NCBI GenBank assembly: GCA_041392845.1
Contig: JAWKLG010000017.1
Span: forward strand, 62,001 to 126,000
DNA from: JAGQWW01 sp041392845
GTDB taxonomy: Bacteria; Bacteroidota; Bacteroidia; Chitinophagales; Saprospiraceae
Direction of reading: 5' to 3'
DNA length: 64,000 nt
Shown here in pieces: positions 17,986 to 27,550 of this stretch. A program made the position numbers and the translations under genes. Numbering within the stretch: position 1 is the stretch's first letter; the number at the start of each line of letters is the position of its first letter. The notes beneath the pieces are model-generated. The model ran no database searches. It worked only from the letters and a program-made list of their open reading frames with translations, and was not told the DNA's origin.

Positions 17986-19428
17986 CTATTTACGGGGAAT
18001 AAATTCAAAAAGGAATTTAAAATTCACCAATTTAAGTAATACAGCCAGAGCCAGTTGAACTATAATAGCCCCTAAAAAAAGCATTTGCCAGGGCATAATG
18101 TCCAGTTGGCTGAGTAGATAGATGACTCCCAGACAGGCAAAAAAGTAAATTCCACTTCTGGCCATCACCTCTCCCGAGAGGGCAAACCCCATCTCCCATC
18201 TGGTTAAAAAAAGTTGGCTAAAAAAAACCAACATTTGGGTAACAAGGGTCGCAATCGCTGCACCTTCAGCACCACTTTTTGGTATCAATATCAGATTCAG
18301 AACCAAATTGATGATTATTCCAAAAACAAATATCCAATTCAAGCGATTTAAACTTCCATTTGCCGTCAGTAAGCTCCCGAATATATAAGTACCGGAAACT
18401 CCTATGAAGGAAAACATCAACCATCCTAAAACGACTCCAAATTCAGCTGTTGAATCCGTGTACAACCATTCTACAATAACAAATCTGAAAAAGAATACTG
18501 CCACGGAAAGCGCTACTGCACCCGCGTATATCATTCTAAAACTATGGGAAACCAGATTCCCTATGGCTTCTTTCTTTTTTAACATTCTTGAAAACATTGG
18601 AAGCAATAAGGATGCAAAAAGATAGCCTATCATATTGCTTGCATCCAATAATCGGTATCCCGCACCATAAACACCCGCTTGATACTCCCCATCCTCCAAC
18701 ATGTTTTCTATCATGATAACATCCATCCTGGTATACAAGGACATCAACAAAATGACCAAAGCAAAAGGAAGACTTCTTTTTAAAAGCAGCATGGAAACCT
18801 TGGTGCGCACCTTAAACCCATTCTCCTTGTTCAGTCGATTCCAAACCAGTCCGCCGGAGACCAAATTGGTTATAATTAAAGCCAGGGTTTGTGCGTAAAT
18901 AAACCAGGCAATATTAAAATGAGATTTAAAAGTAGGAGCCCAAAGTAATACACCACAAAATAAAATCATTAAAAATTTATCCAGTCCACTGATTAGACTG
19001 TCTGTTCGGTAGAAACCAAGACCGGATAAATTGGTGCGAAAGAAAAAGTTGAGCGATACAAGAATCTGATTAAATGCCAAAAAAAGCAACCAGTTGAAAT
19101 GCATTTGATACCCAGCCAAAAAACCTACTCCAAAAACAGCCGCCAAAAACAAAAGGCTTAGGCCCAACTTAATGGTCAACATGTTGGGCAGGTATTTATG
19201 AATCAGATGCCTGTTTTGGGAAATCTCCTTACTATTGAAATTTTGAATACCAAAATCATTGATAATCTGAAGCAGATAGGTAAGGCTCAGCAAGGTAAAA
19301 TACATACCATATTCGCTGGTTCCCACTACATTTTGAACGGTGCGGTCAATACCAAAGATGAAAAACGGCTTGATCAATAAATTGATAGCCACCAGCATGA
19401 TGATATTGAGATTAAATTCGCGTTGCAT
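17986..19428 (-). CDS. Polysaccharide flippase (Wzx / MATE-like)
   Basis: 480 residues and about 12-14 hydrophobic segments, of the oligosaccharidyl-lipid flippase superfamily. Typical blocks are VGTSEYGMYFTLLSLTYLL near residue 35, RMDVIMIENMLEDGEYQAGVYG and IPKSGAEGAAIATLVTQ. It would move undecaprenyl-linked repeat units across the inner membrane for the polymerase. It is second in the minus-strand operon after the FkbM methyltransferase (55 bases). Confidence 0.9.
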   Translation of the reverse strand: MQREFNLNIIMLVAINLLIKPFFIFGIDRTVQNVVGTSEYGMYFTLLSLTYLLQIINDFGIQNFNSKEISQNRHLIHKYLPNMLTIKLGLSLLFLAAVFGVGFLAGYQMHFNWLLFLAFNQILVSLNFFFRTNLSGLGFYRTDSLISGLDKFLMILFCGVLLWAPTFKSHFNIAWFIYAQTLALIITNLVSGGLVWNRLNKENGFKVRTKVSMLLLKRSLPFALVILLMSLYTRMDVIMIENMLEDGEYQAGVYGAGYRLLDASNMIGYLFASLLLPMFSRMLKKKEAIGNLVSHSFRMIYAGAVALSVAVFFFRFVIVEWLYTDSTAEFGVVLGWLMFSFIGVSGTYIFGSLLTANGSLNRLNWIFVFGIIINLVLNLILIPKSGAEGAAIATLVTQMLVFFSQLFLTRWEMGFALSGEVMARSGIYFFACLGVIYLLSQLDIMPWQMLFLGAIIVQLALAVLLKLVNFKFLFEFIPRK

Positions 19429-19483
19429 GGATCTTTGGCGAAAAGATTTAGACCTGTAAAGCTACACTTTCATTTGGGCGAAA

Positions 19484-20422
19484 CTAAAACCCTTTTTGAA
19501 AAACAATATTGTCAGAATCAAGTCCCTTAGACTTCAAATGGTCCGAAACATTTTCCAGAGATTGAAGGCCACCATTTTGACCTATTGAAAATGGCTTATA
19601 TCCATATTGAAGAAGAAGCTCCAATGCCTTCAAATGACTTTCATTTCCTCTTTTCTCAGAAAGAAATTCCAGGACAATGGTTAAAGATTGTTGATAAAGA
19701 GCCTCAATCATACCTTGTAGGACCATAAATTCTGCACCTTCCACATCAATTTTTATAACATCAGGCTCTACTTCATTTTTTTGAAAAAAGGAATCCATCT
19801 TAACGCATGAAAGTTGCTTTTCATTTGGCGGATTCTTTTTAAACCATTCTTCGTGCCGGAATTGAGAAACATCTAATGTATTGTATTCAGAATACAAATT
19901 TGGAAATTCATAAAAAGTAGCCATTCCTTCTGAATTAGAAATCACGGCATTGATGGCCTGAACATTTTTTCTATTCCTTGTATTCTTTTCCAGAATACTA
20001 AAGTTGACAGGGGAAGCTTCCAGGGAAAAAACTTTCCCCGAGGCCCCAACGATTTCTAAGGCAAGAAGTGTAAAATACCCATAATGGGTTCCTATATCAA
20101 CAAAAGTATCGCCAGGACGGAGTTGGTGAATTAAGAATTTGGCCAGTCGAATTTCAGAATCATGGGATTTTCCGCCGGTAAGGTAAATATCTGTGCTAGA
20201 CGGTAGCAATAAAATCATTTCCTCCCCCCAAAAAGTCTTGCTTTTGGTTTGCCATGATTTTTTTTGAAGGGGAAAAACCAACTGTCTGTGGAGAATTGCT
20301 CCAAGGTATTTAAATGGATCTGCTGACAATCGCGCAATTTTTGAAGCAGCGGCCAATTTTTCAACGCTTTGTAATTTTTCTAAAAGAAGTTCTTTTTGCA
20401 TAATGGCGGAAATGGACATCAA
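19484..20422 (-). CDS. FkbM family methyltransferase
   Basis: 312 residues. The SAM-binding motif is FVDIGTHYGYFTLLA, followed by KVFSLEASPVNFSILEKN (motif II) and the FkbM-specific DVIKIDVEGAEFMVLQG. FkbM enzymes O-methylate sugars or polyketides, and this genomic position suggests sugar methylation of the exported glycan. Three possible ATG starts lie close together (20422, 20419 and 20401); the last gives MQKELLLEKL. It is the first gene of the polysaccharide operon, just after the terminator of the upstream T9SS gene. Confidence 0.9.
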   Translation of the reverse strand: MMSISAIMQKELLLEKLQSVEKLAAASKIARLSADPFKYLGAILHRQLVFPLQKKSWQTKSKTFWGEEMILLLPSSTDIYLTGGKSHDSEIRLAKFLIHQLRPGDTFVDIGTHYGYFTLLALEIVGASGKVFSLEASPVNFSILEKNTRNRKNVQAINAVISNSEGMATFYEFPNLYSEYNTLDVSQFRHEEWFKKNPPNEKQLSCVKMDSFFQKNEVEPDVIKIDVEGAEFMVLQGMIEALYQQSLTIVLEFLSEKRGNESHLKALELLLQYGYKPFSIGQNGGLQSLENVSDHLKSKGLDSDNIVFQKGF

Positions 20423-20435
20423 AGAAAAGGAAATA

Positions 20436-20470
20436 AAAAAAGACCTTGCCGCTACGACAAGGTCTTTTTT
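20436..20470 (-). terminator. Intrinsic terminator after the T9SS gene
   Basis: A 13-bp stem (20436-20448 with 20458-20470, core GACCTTG / CAAGGTC) with a 9-base loop, ending in a T-run on the minus strand. It separates the T9SS protein gene from the polysaccharide operon. Confidence 0.85.
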
Positions 20471-20493
20471 ATTTCTAAAACAACACTAAATTA

Positions 20494-21204
20494 TTATGGT
20501 GCGATATATCGCTTGATAACTCTTGTAGTTTTAATCACTTCACCATTTTTACCAATGATTGAAGCTAAGTACATACCTGCAGGCATGTCTCCGATATAAT
20601 AATTTTTACCAGGAGCAACGTCGTAGGTACGAATGCTTCGACCTAACATATTAATCAAGTTAATTCTTGAAACTCCGTTGGTATTTTTCAATTTGAAATA
20701 ATCCGATGTTGGATTAGGGAAAATCTGCAAATTCTCTTTGGTAACTTCTTCTGTTGAAACTGTTCCAACCGCAAAAGTGTAAGTCATACATCCAATAGCA
20801 TCACGGGTATTGTCGGTTGTAAAAAGACAAACATCGATGTGGCCTTCACCAGGAATACCATTTGCATAAACGTGAACATCAATGATGCTTGTTTCACCGG
20901 CTGCCAGAACTACCGGAATATTTGGATTACTTCCAGGATTTACGTTTGAATTTACAGTAGATGCGTAGCAATTATTTTTATCACAGATGGCAGATTCCCA
21001 TCCGGATTCGAGGTCATTTCTAATTCTGTCCCATTTCAACAACAATTCACCACTTGTGGTATTTTCAATTGTTGCATGGCCAACAATGTCAAATTCTGTT
21101 GTCTCTCCTGTAGTATGGAGGCTATCCATTGAGAAGGATAACATCTGCGCATACATGCCAGAACTCAAAAGGACAAGAAATATAAAAAGTAGATTTTTCT
21201 TCAT
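20494..21204 (-). CDS. T9SS type A sorting-domain secreted protein
   Basis: 236 residues. A signal peptide (NLLFIFLVLLSSGMYAQ) is followed by an immunoglobulin-like beta domain of about 125 residues containing four Cys (AICDKNNCYAS and VCLFTTDNTRDAIGC, probably disulfides). A T9SS type A CTD ends it: LQIFPNPTSDYFKL, INLINMLGRSIRTYD, YIGDMPAGMYLASI. It is predicted to be secreted to the cell surface by T9SS. The passenger function is not recognised; its fold resembles DUF1573/CARDB-like beta sandwiches. It is transcribed alone, with a terminator directly after it. Confidence 0.82.
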   Translation of the reverse strand: MKKNLLFIFLVLLSSGMYAQMLSFSMDSLHTTGETTEFDIVGHATIENTTSGELLLKWDRIRNDLESGWESAICDKNNCYASTVNSNVNPGSNPNIPVVLAAGETSIIDVHVYANGIPGEGHIDVCLFTTDNTRDAIGCMTYTFAVGTVSTEEVTKENLQIFPNPTSDYFKLKNTNGVSRINLINMLGRSIRTYDVAPGKNYYIGDMPAGMYLASIIGKNGEVIKTTRVIKRYIAP

Positions 21205-21454
21205 AATAATGTGTGTTAACTTTCAGAAATACAAAAGTAAGAAAATGTTCACATAGATGACAGATCAAACAGGCAAAAGGTTAAGTAAACAGGTATGTTT
21301 TATGGCTAGTTTGACGTTTTTTTAACATTTCGTAACAATTTCATGTTCATATTCAGCATAAAATTTTGAACAAATAAAAGGTTTGCCTGATAATTATGGT
21401 ATCATTGGACTGTTACAGGTTAAAAATCCAAGTTCAATTTTTTAACGCTACCAT

Positions 21455-22789
21455 ATGAAAATTGCCATCATCGGAAACGGCATTGCGGGGATAACAGCTG
21501 CTCGTTTTATTCGAAAACTTTCCGACCACGAAATCACCATCATTTCTTCAGAATCTGATCATTTTTTTTCACGAACAGCACTCATGTATGTCTACATGGG
21601 ACATATGCGCTGGGAAGACATCAAACCATATGAAGATTGGTTTTGGTCAAAGAATAATTTGAATCTTGTCAATGATCATGTTCAAGCCATTAATTCAAAA
21701 GAAAAAACCTTGAGCCTTCGCTCAGGTTCTTCTATCTCCTTTGACAAATTAATCATTGCCAGCGGTTCCAAGAGCAATAAGTTTGGCTGGCCGGGTCAGG
21801 ATCTGGAAGGCGTTCAGGGATTGTATTCCAAGCAGGATTTGGAAAGCATGGAGGATGCAAGTAAGGACCTAAAAAGAGCTGTAATTGTGGGTGGTGGATT
21901 GATTGGAATTGAGATGGCTGAAATGTTTCTAACCCGCAATATTCCGGTTACTTTTTTAGTACGTGAAAAAAGCTATTGGAGCAATGTTTTGCCAAAAGAA
22001 GAATCTGAAATGGTAAATCGAACCATTATGCATCACGGAATTGACCTCAGACTGGAATCAGAACTTGATGAAATATTGGATGATGGGAATGGGAAAGTTG
22101 GAGCTGTTTTAACCAAAACCGGTGAAAAAATCAGCTGTGGATTTGTTGGATTGACTGCGGGAGTACGTCCAAATATTGATTTTTTAAAGGGTAGTGGAAT
22201 AGAGACCGACAGGGGTATTTTGGTAAATGATAATCTGGCTACCACCCAAAAGGATATTTATGCCATCGGAGATTGTGCACAAATACAAAATCCAAGACCA
22301 GGGCGTAAACCTGTTGAAGCAATTTGGTATACTGGCAGGATGATGGGTGAAACGGTAGCCTACAACATTTGTGGACAAAATAAATCTTACGATCCCGGCA
22401 TATGGTTCAATTCTGCAAAATTTTTCAACATCGAATACCAGGTATATGGCCAGGTAAATGCCAAACCTGAACCACATGAAAAAAGTATTTACTGGGAGCA
22501 TCCTGATGGCAAAAAAAGTATTCGATTAGTTTATGATGATTATTCAAAAAAGATACTTGGGTTCAATCTCATGGGAGTTCGATATAGACACGAAGTATGT
22601 GAAAAATGGATCAAGGAGGAGACCAATATTGAAAAGGTTTTGGAACAACTTCCAATCGCAAATTTCGACCCGGAATTTTACAAAAGCTATGAGCAAAATC
22701 TTATAAAGCAGTATGAAAAAGCAAGTGGAAAGACCATCCGAACCAAGGCGAAACGAGGTTTGAGCGCAGCACTTTCATTTTTAAAATAA
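21455..22789 (+). CDS. FAD-dependent pyridine nucleotide-disulfide oxidoreductase
   Basis: 444 residues with two Rossmann folds. FAD binding is at IIGNGIAGITAARFIRK, NAD(P)H binding at VIVGGGLIGIEMAEMF, and the second FAD motif is YAIGDCAQI. There is no CxxxxC redox disulfide, so it resembles the NADH:rubredoxin or NirB-like reductases rather than E3 enzymes. The Fe-S membrane protein gene begins 21 bases downstream, so the pair probably works as one electron-transfer unit feeding electrons from NAD(P)H. The partner substrate is unknown. Confidence 0.88.
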   Translation: MKIAIIGNGIAGITAARFIRKLSDHEITIISSESDHFFSRTALMYVYMGHMRWEDIKPYEDWFWSKNNLNLVNDHVQAINSKEKTLSLRSGSSISFDKLIIASGSKSNKFGWPGQDLEGVQGLYSKQDLESMEDASKDLKRAVIVGGGLIGIEMAEMFLTRNIPVTFLVREKSYWSNVLPKEESEMVNRTIMHHGIDLRLESELDEILDDGNGKVGAVLTKTGEKISCGFVGLTAGVRPNIDFLKGSGIETDRGILVNDNLATTQKDIYAIGDCAQIQNPRPGRKPVEAIWYTGRMMGETVAYNICGQNKSYDPGIWFNSAKFFNIEYQVYGQVNAKPEPHEKSIYWEHPDGKKSIRLVYDDYSKKILGFNLMGVRYRHEVCEKWIKEETNIEKVLEQLPIANFDPEFYKSYEQNLIKQYEKASGKTIRTKAKRGLSAALSFLK

Positions 22790-22810
22790 GACGACCAAAA
22801 AGAAATCCAT

Positions 22811-24637
22811 ATGCAAAAGGCAGGTATATTTTTATTTACCCTGGCGGCTTTGATTTTCATTAGCCTTGTTACGATTAGTCCTAAAAAATTGACCCTGGCA
22901 AATCTGGATGAACAGGTAGGAAAAACCTATCACCGGGAAATGATTAAGGAAAAAACCGAAGAGGCAGGTCTGCTAGGAAAGGATTATAGCAATCAATTTG
23001 AGTTTATTCCTGAGTTGAAATCTGCTATAAAATCAGCACAAAAATCCTTGGAGAAGGAAGCCAAAATAGTAGATTGGAAGGCTACCAACATTCCGGAAGG
23101 TGTCAATGAATGGGATTTCAGGATGGGAGACGGAGATGTTGATGCTTATGTTTTTTCATTGAGCAAGGCCGCTTCCAGCGGATTTCCTGCAAAAAAAAGT
23201 GGCCTTTTGTTTTGGTTGACTATTGGATTGGCCGTCTTGGGTGCAATATTTTATATCATCCCTAAATTTCAAAAGGAAGCCGGCATCCAACACGACGGTA
23301 TTTATTTTGGACCGATGACCAGAGGGTCTGGCCCTATTTGGAGGTATTCGATTTTAATTTTAACAATTGCTGGGGTTTTAATAGCCGGTTATTTTAAAAA
23401 TAATTTTCTGGCTGTATTGACACTGATCACTGGTGCTATCATCGGCGCGCTTACCTGGTGGCAGGAAAGGAATTTGGATGAACATAAAATGAGAAGCGCG
23501 GCGCCCAGATATACCGGTTGGCTGGGCATTATCACTGGTGTTTTGTTAATTGGATTTTACATACTACTTTATTGGTTCCCTGCCTATATCAGTAATTGGA
23601 TTTTATTGGTCGATCCAATCAGCAAAGCCATCAGTGGCAATCCTGCCAGTCAATGGTTTTTGTATGGTTTTCTTTACACCATTGTCATGATAGTGATGGG
23701 TATTCGCATGTTTGCAAAATACCGTCACAACAATTACCAGCTGGTGAGAACCGGTTCGGTTTTATTCTTTCAGACAGCCTTTGCATTTTTAATTCCTGAA
23801 ATACTGGTCAGACTCAATCAGCCTTATTTTGATTTTAAAAATATCTGGCCATTGGATTATGATTTTTTCTTTGAGTGGCATTTGAATACCTTAATCAGCA
23901 GTGGCAACCTTGGCATGTTTATGCTGGTCTGGGGAATCGTACTTTTTGTAGTAGGTGTGCCCTTATTCACTTTCATTTTTGGAAAAAGATGGTACTGCTC
24001 CTGGGTTTGTGGGTGTGGAGGATTGGCAGAAACGCTGGGTGATCCTTACCGCCAATTATCAGACAAAAGCTTACGTGCCTGGAGAATCGAACGCTGGTTG
24101 ATTCATGGCGTTTTGGTATTTTCAGTTATTATGACGGTAATGGTGTTGTACACCTATTTTACCAATAGCTCTCAAATTCTTGGTTTTGACAGTTATCAGG
24201 TTCGCTCCTGGTATGGATTTTTGATTGGATCTGCATTTGCCGGAGTGGTTGGTACCGGATTTTATCCAACCATGGGCAACAGGGTTTGGTGTCGTTTTGG
24301 GTGTCCTTTGGCAGCTTACCTTGGGCTGGTACAAAGATTCAGGTCACGTTTTAGAATTACTACCAACGGTGGCCAATGCATCTCTTGTGGAAATTGTTCC
24401 ACCTATTGCGAAATGGGCATTGATGTTCGCTGGTATGCCCAAAGAGGGCAAGACATCGTTCGATCTTCCTGCGTAGGTTGCGGCGTTTGTGCTGCAGTCT
24501 GTCCTCGCGGCGTTTTGAGATTGGAAAATAGCTCAATGGATGTTTCTACCAGAGCTTCAGAACAAAGGGTCTTGGTTTTTGAAGAGGGGAAGGTGGTGCT
24601 GGGTGCTGGGGACTTGGGGCTGGGCGCTAGGGACTGA
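22811..24637 (+). CDS. NapH/NosR-like 4Fe-4S membrane protein
   Basis: 608 residues with about nine membrane segments. Two cysteine clusters of the NapH/NosR/CcoG type flank the membrane region (WYCSWVCGCGGLAET and CRFGCPLAAYLGL). Two classic 4Fe-4S ferredoxin motifs follow: CISCGNCSTYC and CVGCGVCAAVCPRG. It probably carries electrons across or along the inner membrane, supplied by the FAD oxidoreductase gene 21 bases upstream. The last ten or so residues (VLGAGDLGLGARD) are encoded by the start of a degenerate heptamer repeat, so the natural C-terminus may have been lost or extended. Confidence 0.86.
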   Translation: MQKAGIFLFTLAALIFISLVTISPKKLTLANLDEQVGKTYHREMIKEKTEEAGLLGKDYSNQFEFIPELKSAIKSAQKSLEKEAKIVDWKATNIPEGVNEWDFRMGDGDVDAYVFSLSKAASSGFPAKKSGLLFWLTIGLAVLGAIFYIIPKFQKEAGIQHDGIYFGPMTRGSGPIWRYSILILTIAGVLIAGYFKNNFLAVLTLITGAIIGALTWWQERNLDEHKMRSAAPRYTGWLGIITGVLLIGFYILLYWFPAYISNWILLVDPISKAISGNPASQWFLYGFLYTIVMIVMGIRMFAKYRHNNYQLVRTGSVLFFQTAFAFLIPEILVRLNQPYFDFKNIWPLDYDFFFEWHLNTLISSGNLGMFMLVWGIVLFVVGVPLFTFIFGKRWYCSWVCGCGGLAETLGDPYRQLSDKSLRAWRIERWLIHGVLVFSVIMTVMVLYTYFTNSSQILGFDSYQVRSWYGFLIGSAFAGVVGTGFYPTMGNRVWCRFGCPLAAYLGLVQRFRSRFRITTNGGQCISCGNCSTYCEMGIDVRWYAQRGQDIVRSSCVGCGVCAAVCPRGVLRLENSSMDVSTRASEQRVLVFEEGKVVLGAGDLGLGARD

Positions 24638-24703
24638 GTGCTGGGTACTAGGTGCTAGGTACTAGGTACTAGGTACTGGGTACTGGGGTACTGGGGTACT
24701 GGG
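24596..24703. repeat. Heptamer tandem repeat, GTRCTRG units
   Basis: About 14 imperfect head-to-tail copies of a 7-base unit (GTACTAG/GTACTGG), more degenerate at the left, with several 8-base units (GTACTGGG) at the right. The first copies code for the C-terminus of the Fe-S protein, and the stop codon (24635-24637) lies inside the array. The rest of the gap (24704-25023) shows no gene; a related short GGGCTAAGCGCTGGGT piece lies near 24920. Confidence 0.9.
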
Positions 24704-25023
24704 AGCAATGCCATTAAGTTAAGAAAGAAAAGACAATCGTCTAAGGCGGGTCTATCGGAGAGGACCCGCTGACTGATGCAGAGTCATTTGTTTTCAAAAG
24801 TGTAATTATCTGATATTCAAATTCTTTCGTATTTCAATTCCTAATATTTTTGGTTCACGCAACGACCACAACTCAATGATTTGAATGTATTTCACCTTTC
24901 ATTCCCTTAATTAAATGAAATTGGGGCTAAGCGCTGGGTAAAAAATTTATGGGGAGGGATTAGCGTTTTTAAACAAATTCTCCATTTTTGGTATTCCAAT
25001 TATAAACCAAACCAAACAAGTGT

Positions 25024-25830
25024 ATGCAAATTCGTTCCCTTATTTTAGTTTCAAGCCTGGCAATGATGACTCTTGGCGGTTGTAAAGGTTTGCAAAAAAC
25101 CGTTGACAACATCAACCTTTTTAGTATTGAAGATGATAAAGCACTTGGCAAACAAGTGAGCCAGGAAATAGCAAATGATCCAAAACAGTTTCCCATTTTA
25201 CCGGAAGCGGGAAATCAAGAAGTATATAAATACATCCGAGGTATTACCCAAAAAATTCTCAATTCGGGTCAGGTTCAGTATAAAAATGAATTTGCCTGGG
25301 AAGTTAAAATCATCAAAGACGATAAAACACTCAATGCCTTTTGTACTCCCGGTGGTTACATTTATGTATACACCGGATTGATAAAATACCTTGATTCCGA
25401 AGATCAGTTGGCCGGAGTAATGGGACATGAAATTGCTCATGCTGATAAAAGGCATTCTACCAATCAGATGACCAAAACTTATGGGATAGATGCCCTTCGG
25501 TACATCATAACAGGAAATCAAGACCCGGGATTATTGTCTCAAATTGCCATCGGTCTTGCTTCCTTGAAGTTTAGCAGGAATCATGAAGAGGAGGCAGATG
25601 AATTTTCTGTAAGATACCTTTGTCCTACTGAATACAACGCTACAGGTGCGGCTGGCTTTTTTATCAAATTGAAACAGCAGGGAGGTGGTAATCCACCCGA
25701 GTTTCTAAGTACCCACCCGGATCCGGGAAACAGGGTAGTTGCCATTAGAGGTCGTGCTCAACAATTGGGTTGCAAGGGAGACAATACCAATAAGAGTGAG
25801 TATAGCAGGATCAAGAAGTTGTTACCGTAG
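25024..25830 (+). CDS. M48 family metalloprotease, lipoprotein
   Basis: 268 residues. The lipobox is MTLGGC, with the lipid-bearing Cys at 20. The zinc-protease motif HEIAH is at residues 135-139, with the third zinc ligand in NHEEEADEF. It is of the BepA/LoiP type, a periplasmic lipoprotein protease that helps outer-membrane protein quality control. There is no TPR tail, so it is closer to LoiP-like short forms. A strong terminator follows the stop. Confidence 0.92.
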   Translation: MQIRSLILVSSLAMMTLGGCKGLQKTVDNINLFSIEDDKALGKQVSQEIANDPKQFPILPEAGNQEVYKYIRGITQKILNSGQVQYKNEFAWEVKIIKDDKTLNAFCTPGGYIYVYTGLIKYLDSEDQLAGVMGHEIAHADKRHSTNQMTKTYGIDALRYIITGNQDPGLLSQIAIGLASLKFSRNHEEEADEFSVRYLCPTEYNATGAAGFFIKLKQQGGGNPPEFLSTHPDPGNRVVAIRGRAQQLGCKGDNTNKSEYSRIKKLLP

Positions 25831-25886
25831 AATGGATTTACGGTTTACGATGTACGAATTACGATTTTTAAACGCAAGAGACTTTT

Positions 25887-25933
25887 AAAATAAAAAATCC
25901 CGATGGTCGGTTGCCATCGGGATTTTTTATTTT
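25887..25933. terminator. Bidirectional terminator M48 / GH3
   Basis: A perfect 20-bp stem (25887-25906 with 25914-25933, core ATCCCGATGG / CCATCGGGAT), a 7-base loop, an A-run on the left and a T-run on the right. It overlaps the stop codon of the converging GH3 gene. Confidence 0.93.
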
Positions 25934-27458
25934 AAATCCGCTCGCTTTCTCTGAATTTCAGGATTTCTTCTACGTATTCGCGATGATTGGAAAGTCGTGG
26001 AATTTTATGTTGGCCTCCAAATTTACCTTTGGAGCGGAGCCATTGGAAGAAGGTACCTTTTGGTAAAATTTGGATTTGAAGTCGTTCCAGCGCCATGTCT
26101 TTATAACGCTTTGCTTCATAGTCCGAATTGAGCTTTTTCAGATTATTATCGAGTATGATACTAAACGATTCCAAATTGGAAGGTTCTTTTTCAAATTCAA
26201 TCAACCATTCGTGTCCTCCTTTAGAACCATTGTTGAAATAGACCGGACAAACGGTATATTCAGTGGCAATTGCTCCGGTTTCTCTACAAGTAGCCGCGAG
26301 CGCAGCATCTGTATTTTCTACCATTACTTCTTCTCCAAAAGCATTGATAAAATGCTTGGTTCTTCCGGTAACTTTGATTCGGTAAGGTTTGATGGAAGTA
26401 AACATAACCGTATCGCCGGGCACATATCTCCATAACCCTGAATTGGTTGAAATTACAATTGCATAGTTCTTTCCTTCTTCAACTGCTTCAAGTGGAATGG
26501 GCATTGGTTTTTCTTTCTCCCATTCTCCCGAAGGAATAAATTCGAAATACATTCCATTGTCCAGGAATAGCGCCATGCCGTCTTCATTCAAGTCATCCTG
26601 AGCTGCAAAAAATCCTTCAGATGCATTGTAAATTTCCTGGTAGATAAAATCTTCCCTTGGAAGGAATTGCTTGAACTGTTCACGGTAAGGCTTGAAACTT
26701 ACTCCACCGTGCATATATACTTTCAGGTTGGGCCAAACTTCGAAAATGTTGTCCTTTCCGGTTTGTTCCAAAATCTTTCTAAACAAAACCACCACCCAGG
26801 TTGGAACTCCGCCAATCATGGTCACATCTTGCTGAGGAACAATTTGAGCCATTTTATTGATTTTCTCCTCCATATTAGGAGAAAGTGCAGTCTCAAAATC
26901 GGGTGTATAAAAAGGTCTGGTATAAAAAGGAAGATGATTCAGCATGATGGCTGAGACATCACCAATTTTAGATTTTGGATTTTCATGGTAAGGGGCGATG
27001 GAACCACCCATTACCAGGTTTTTAGACCCGAATATTTTTAAGTCAGGATGTTGGTGGTATAAAAAAGTCATGCTGTCCCAGCCACCTTTGATATGACAAT
27101 GCTTTAGGTTTTTGGGCGTAACTGGTATGTATTTGCTTTTATCACTGGTTGTGCCTGAGGATTTTGAATACCATTCGATAATACCAGGCCAAAGAACATC
27201 CCGTTCACCCAACATCATTCGTCTGATGTAAGGTTTTAGATCTTCATAATCACAAACCGGAAGTCTTTCAGAGAAATGGTTGTAGTCTTTAATGGATGCG
27301 AAGTGGTACTTTTTTCCGTAGACCGTATTTTTGGCGGCTTGCAACAAATTTTGCAACTCAACAGCCTGCATTTTGTGCGGGTTGTTGAGATATTTTTCAA
27401 CGTATTTGTACCTGTGTTGAAAAAACCAGCTAAAAGATTTGTTTACAAGTCCTTTCAT
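25932..27458 (-). CDS. GH3 family acyl-adenylating protein
   Basis: 508 residues. It belongs to the GH3 auxin-responsive family of ANL-type adenylating enzymes, which in plants join amino acids to hormones. Bacteroidota homologues are common but their substrates are not known. The ATP-binding motif is SKSSGTTSDKSKYIPVT; GSLYNASEGFFAAQ-like and YFEFIPSGEWE blocks follow, and VTGRTKHFINAFGEEVM is the C-terminal hinge. The gene is alone on the minus strand and shares its terminator with the M48 protease. Confidence 0.92.
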   Translation of the reverse strand: MKGLVNKSFSWFFQHRYKYVEKYLNNPHKMQAVELQNLLQAAKNTVYGKKYHFASIKDYNHFSERLPVCDYEDLKPYIRRMMLGERDVLWPGIIEWYSKSSGTTSDKSKYIPVTPKNLKHCHIKGGWDSMTFLYHQHPDLKIFGSKNLVMGGSIAPYHENPKSKIGDVSAIMLNHLPFYTRPFYTPDFETALSPNMEEKINKMAQIVPQQDVTMIGGVPTWVVVLFRKILEQTGKDNIFEVWPNLKVYMHGGVSFKPYREQFKQFLPREDFIYQEIYNASEGFFAAQDDLNEDGMALFLDNGMYFEFIPSGEWEKEKPMPIPLEAVEEGKNYAIVISTNSGLWRYVPGDTVMFTSIKPYRIKVTGRTKHFINAFGEEVMVENTDAALAATCRETGAIATEYTVCPVYFNNGSKGGHEWLIEFEKEPSNLESFSIILDNNLKKLNSDYEAKRYKDMALERLQIQILPKGTFFQWLRSKGKFGGQHKIPRLSNHREYVEEILKFRESERI

Positions 27459-27550
27459 GTATTCAAATAAATATCTATAAAATTAATCAAATCCGGCGAA
27501 AAAGGAAAAGGTATATCATCTGAATGCAATCCCGGGCTGTTTTGTTCTTT

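Noticed and set aside
24638..24703. CRISPR array at the heptamer repeat
   Set aside because: Units are 7-8 bases head to tail with no spacers; it is a simple tandem repeat.
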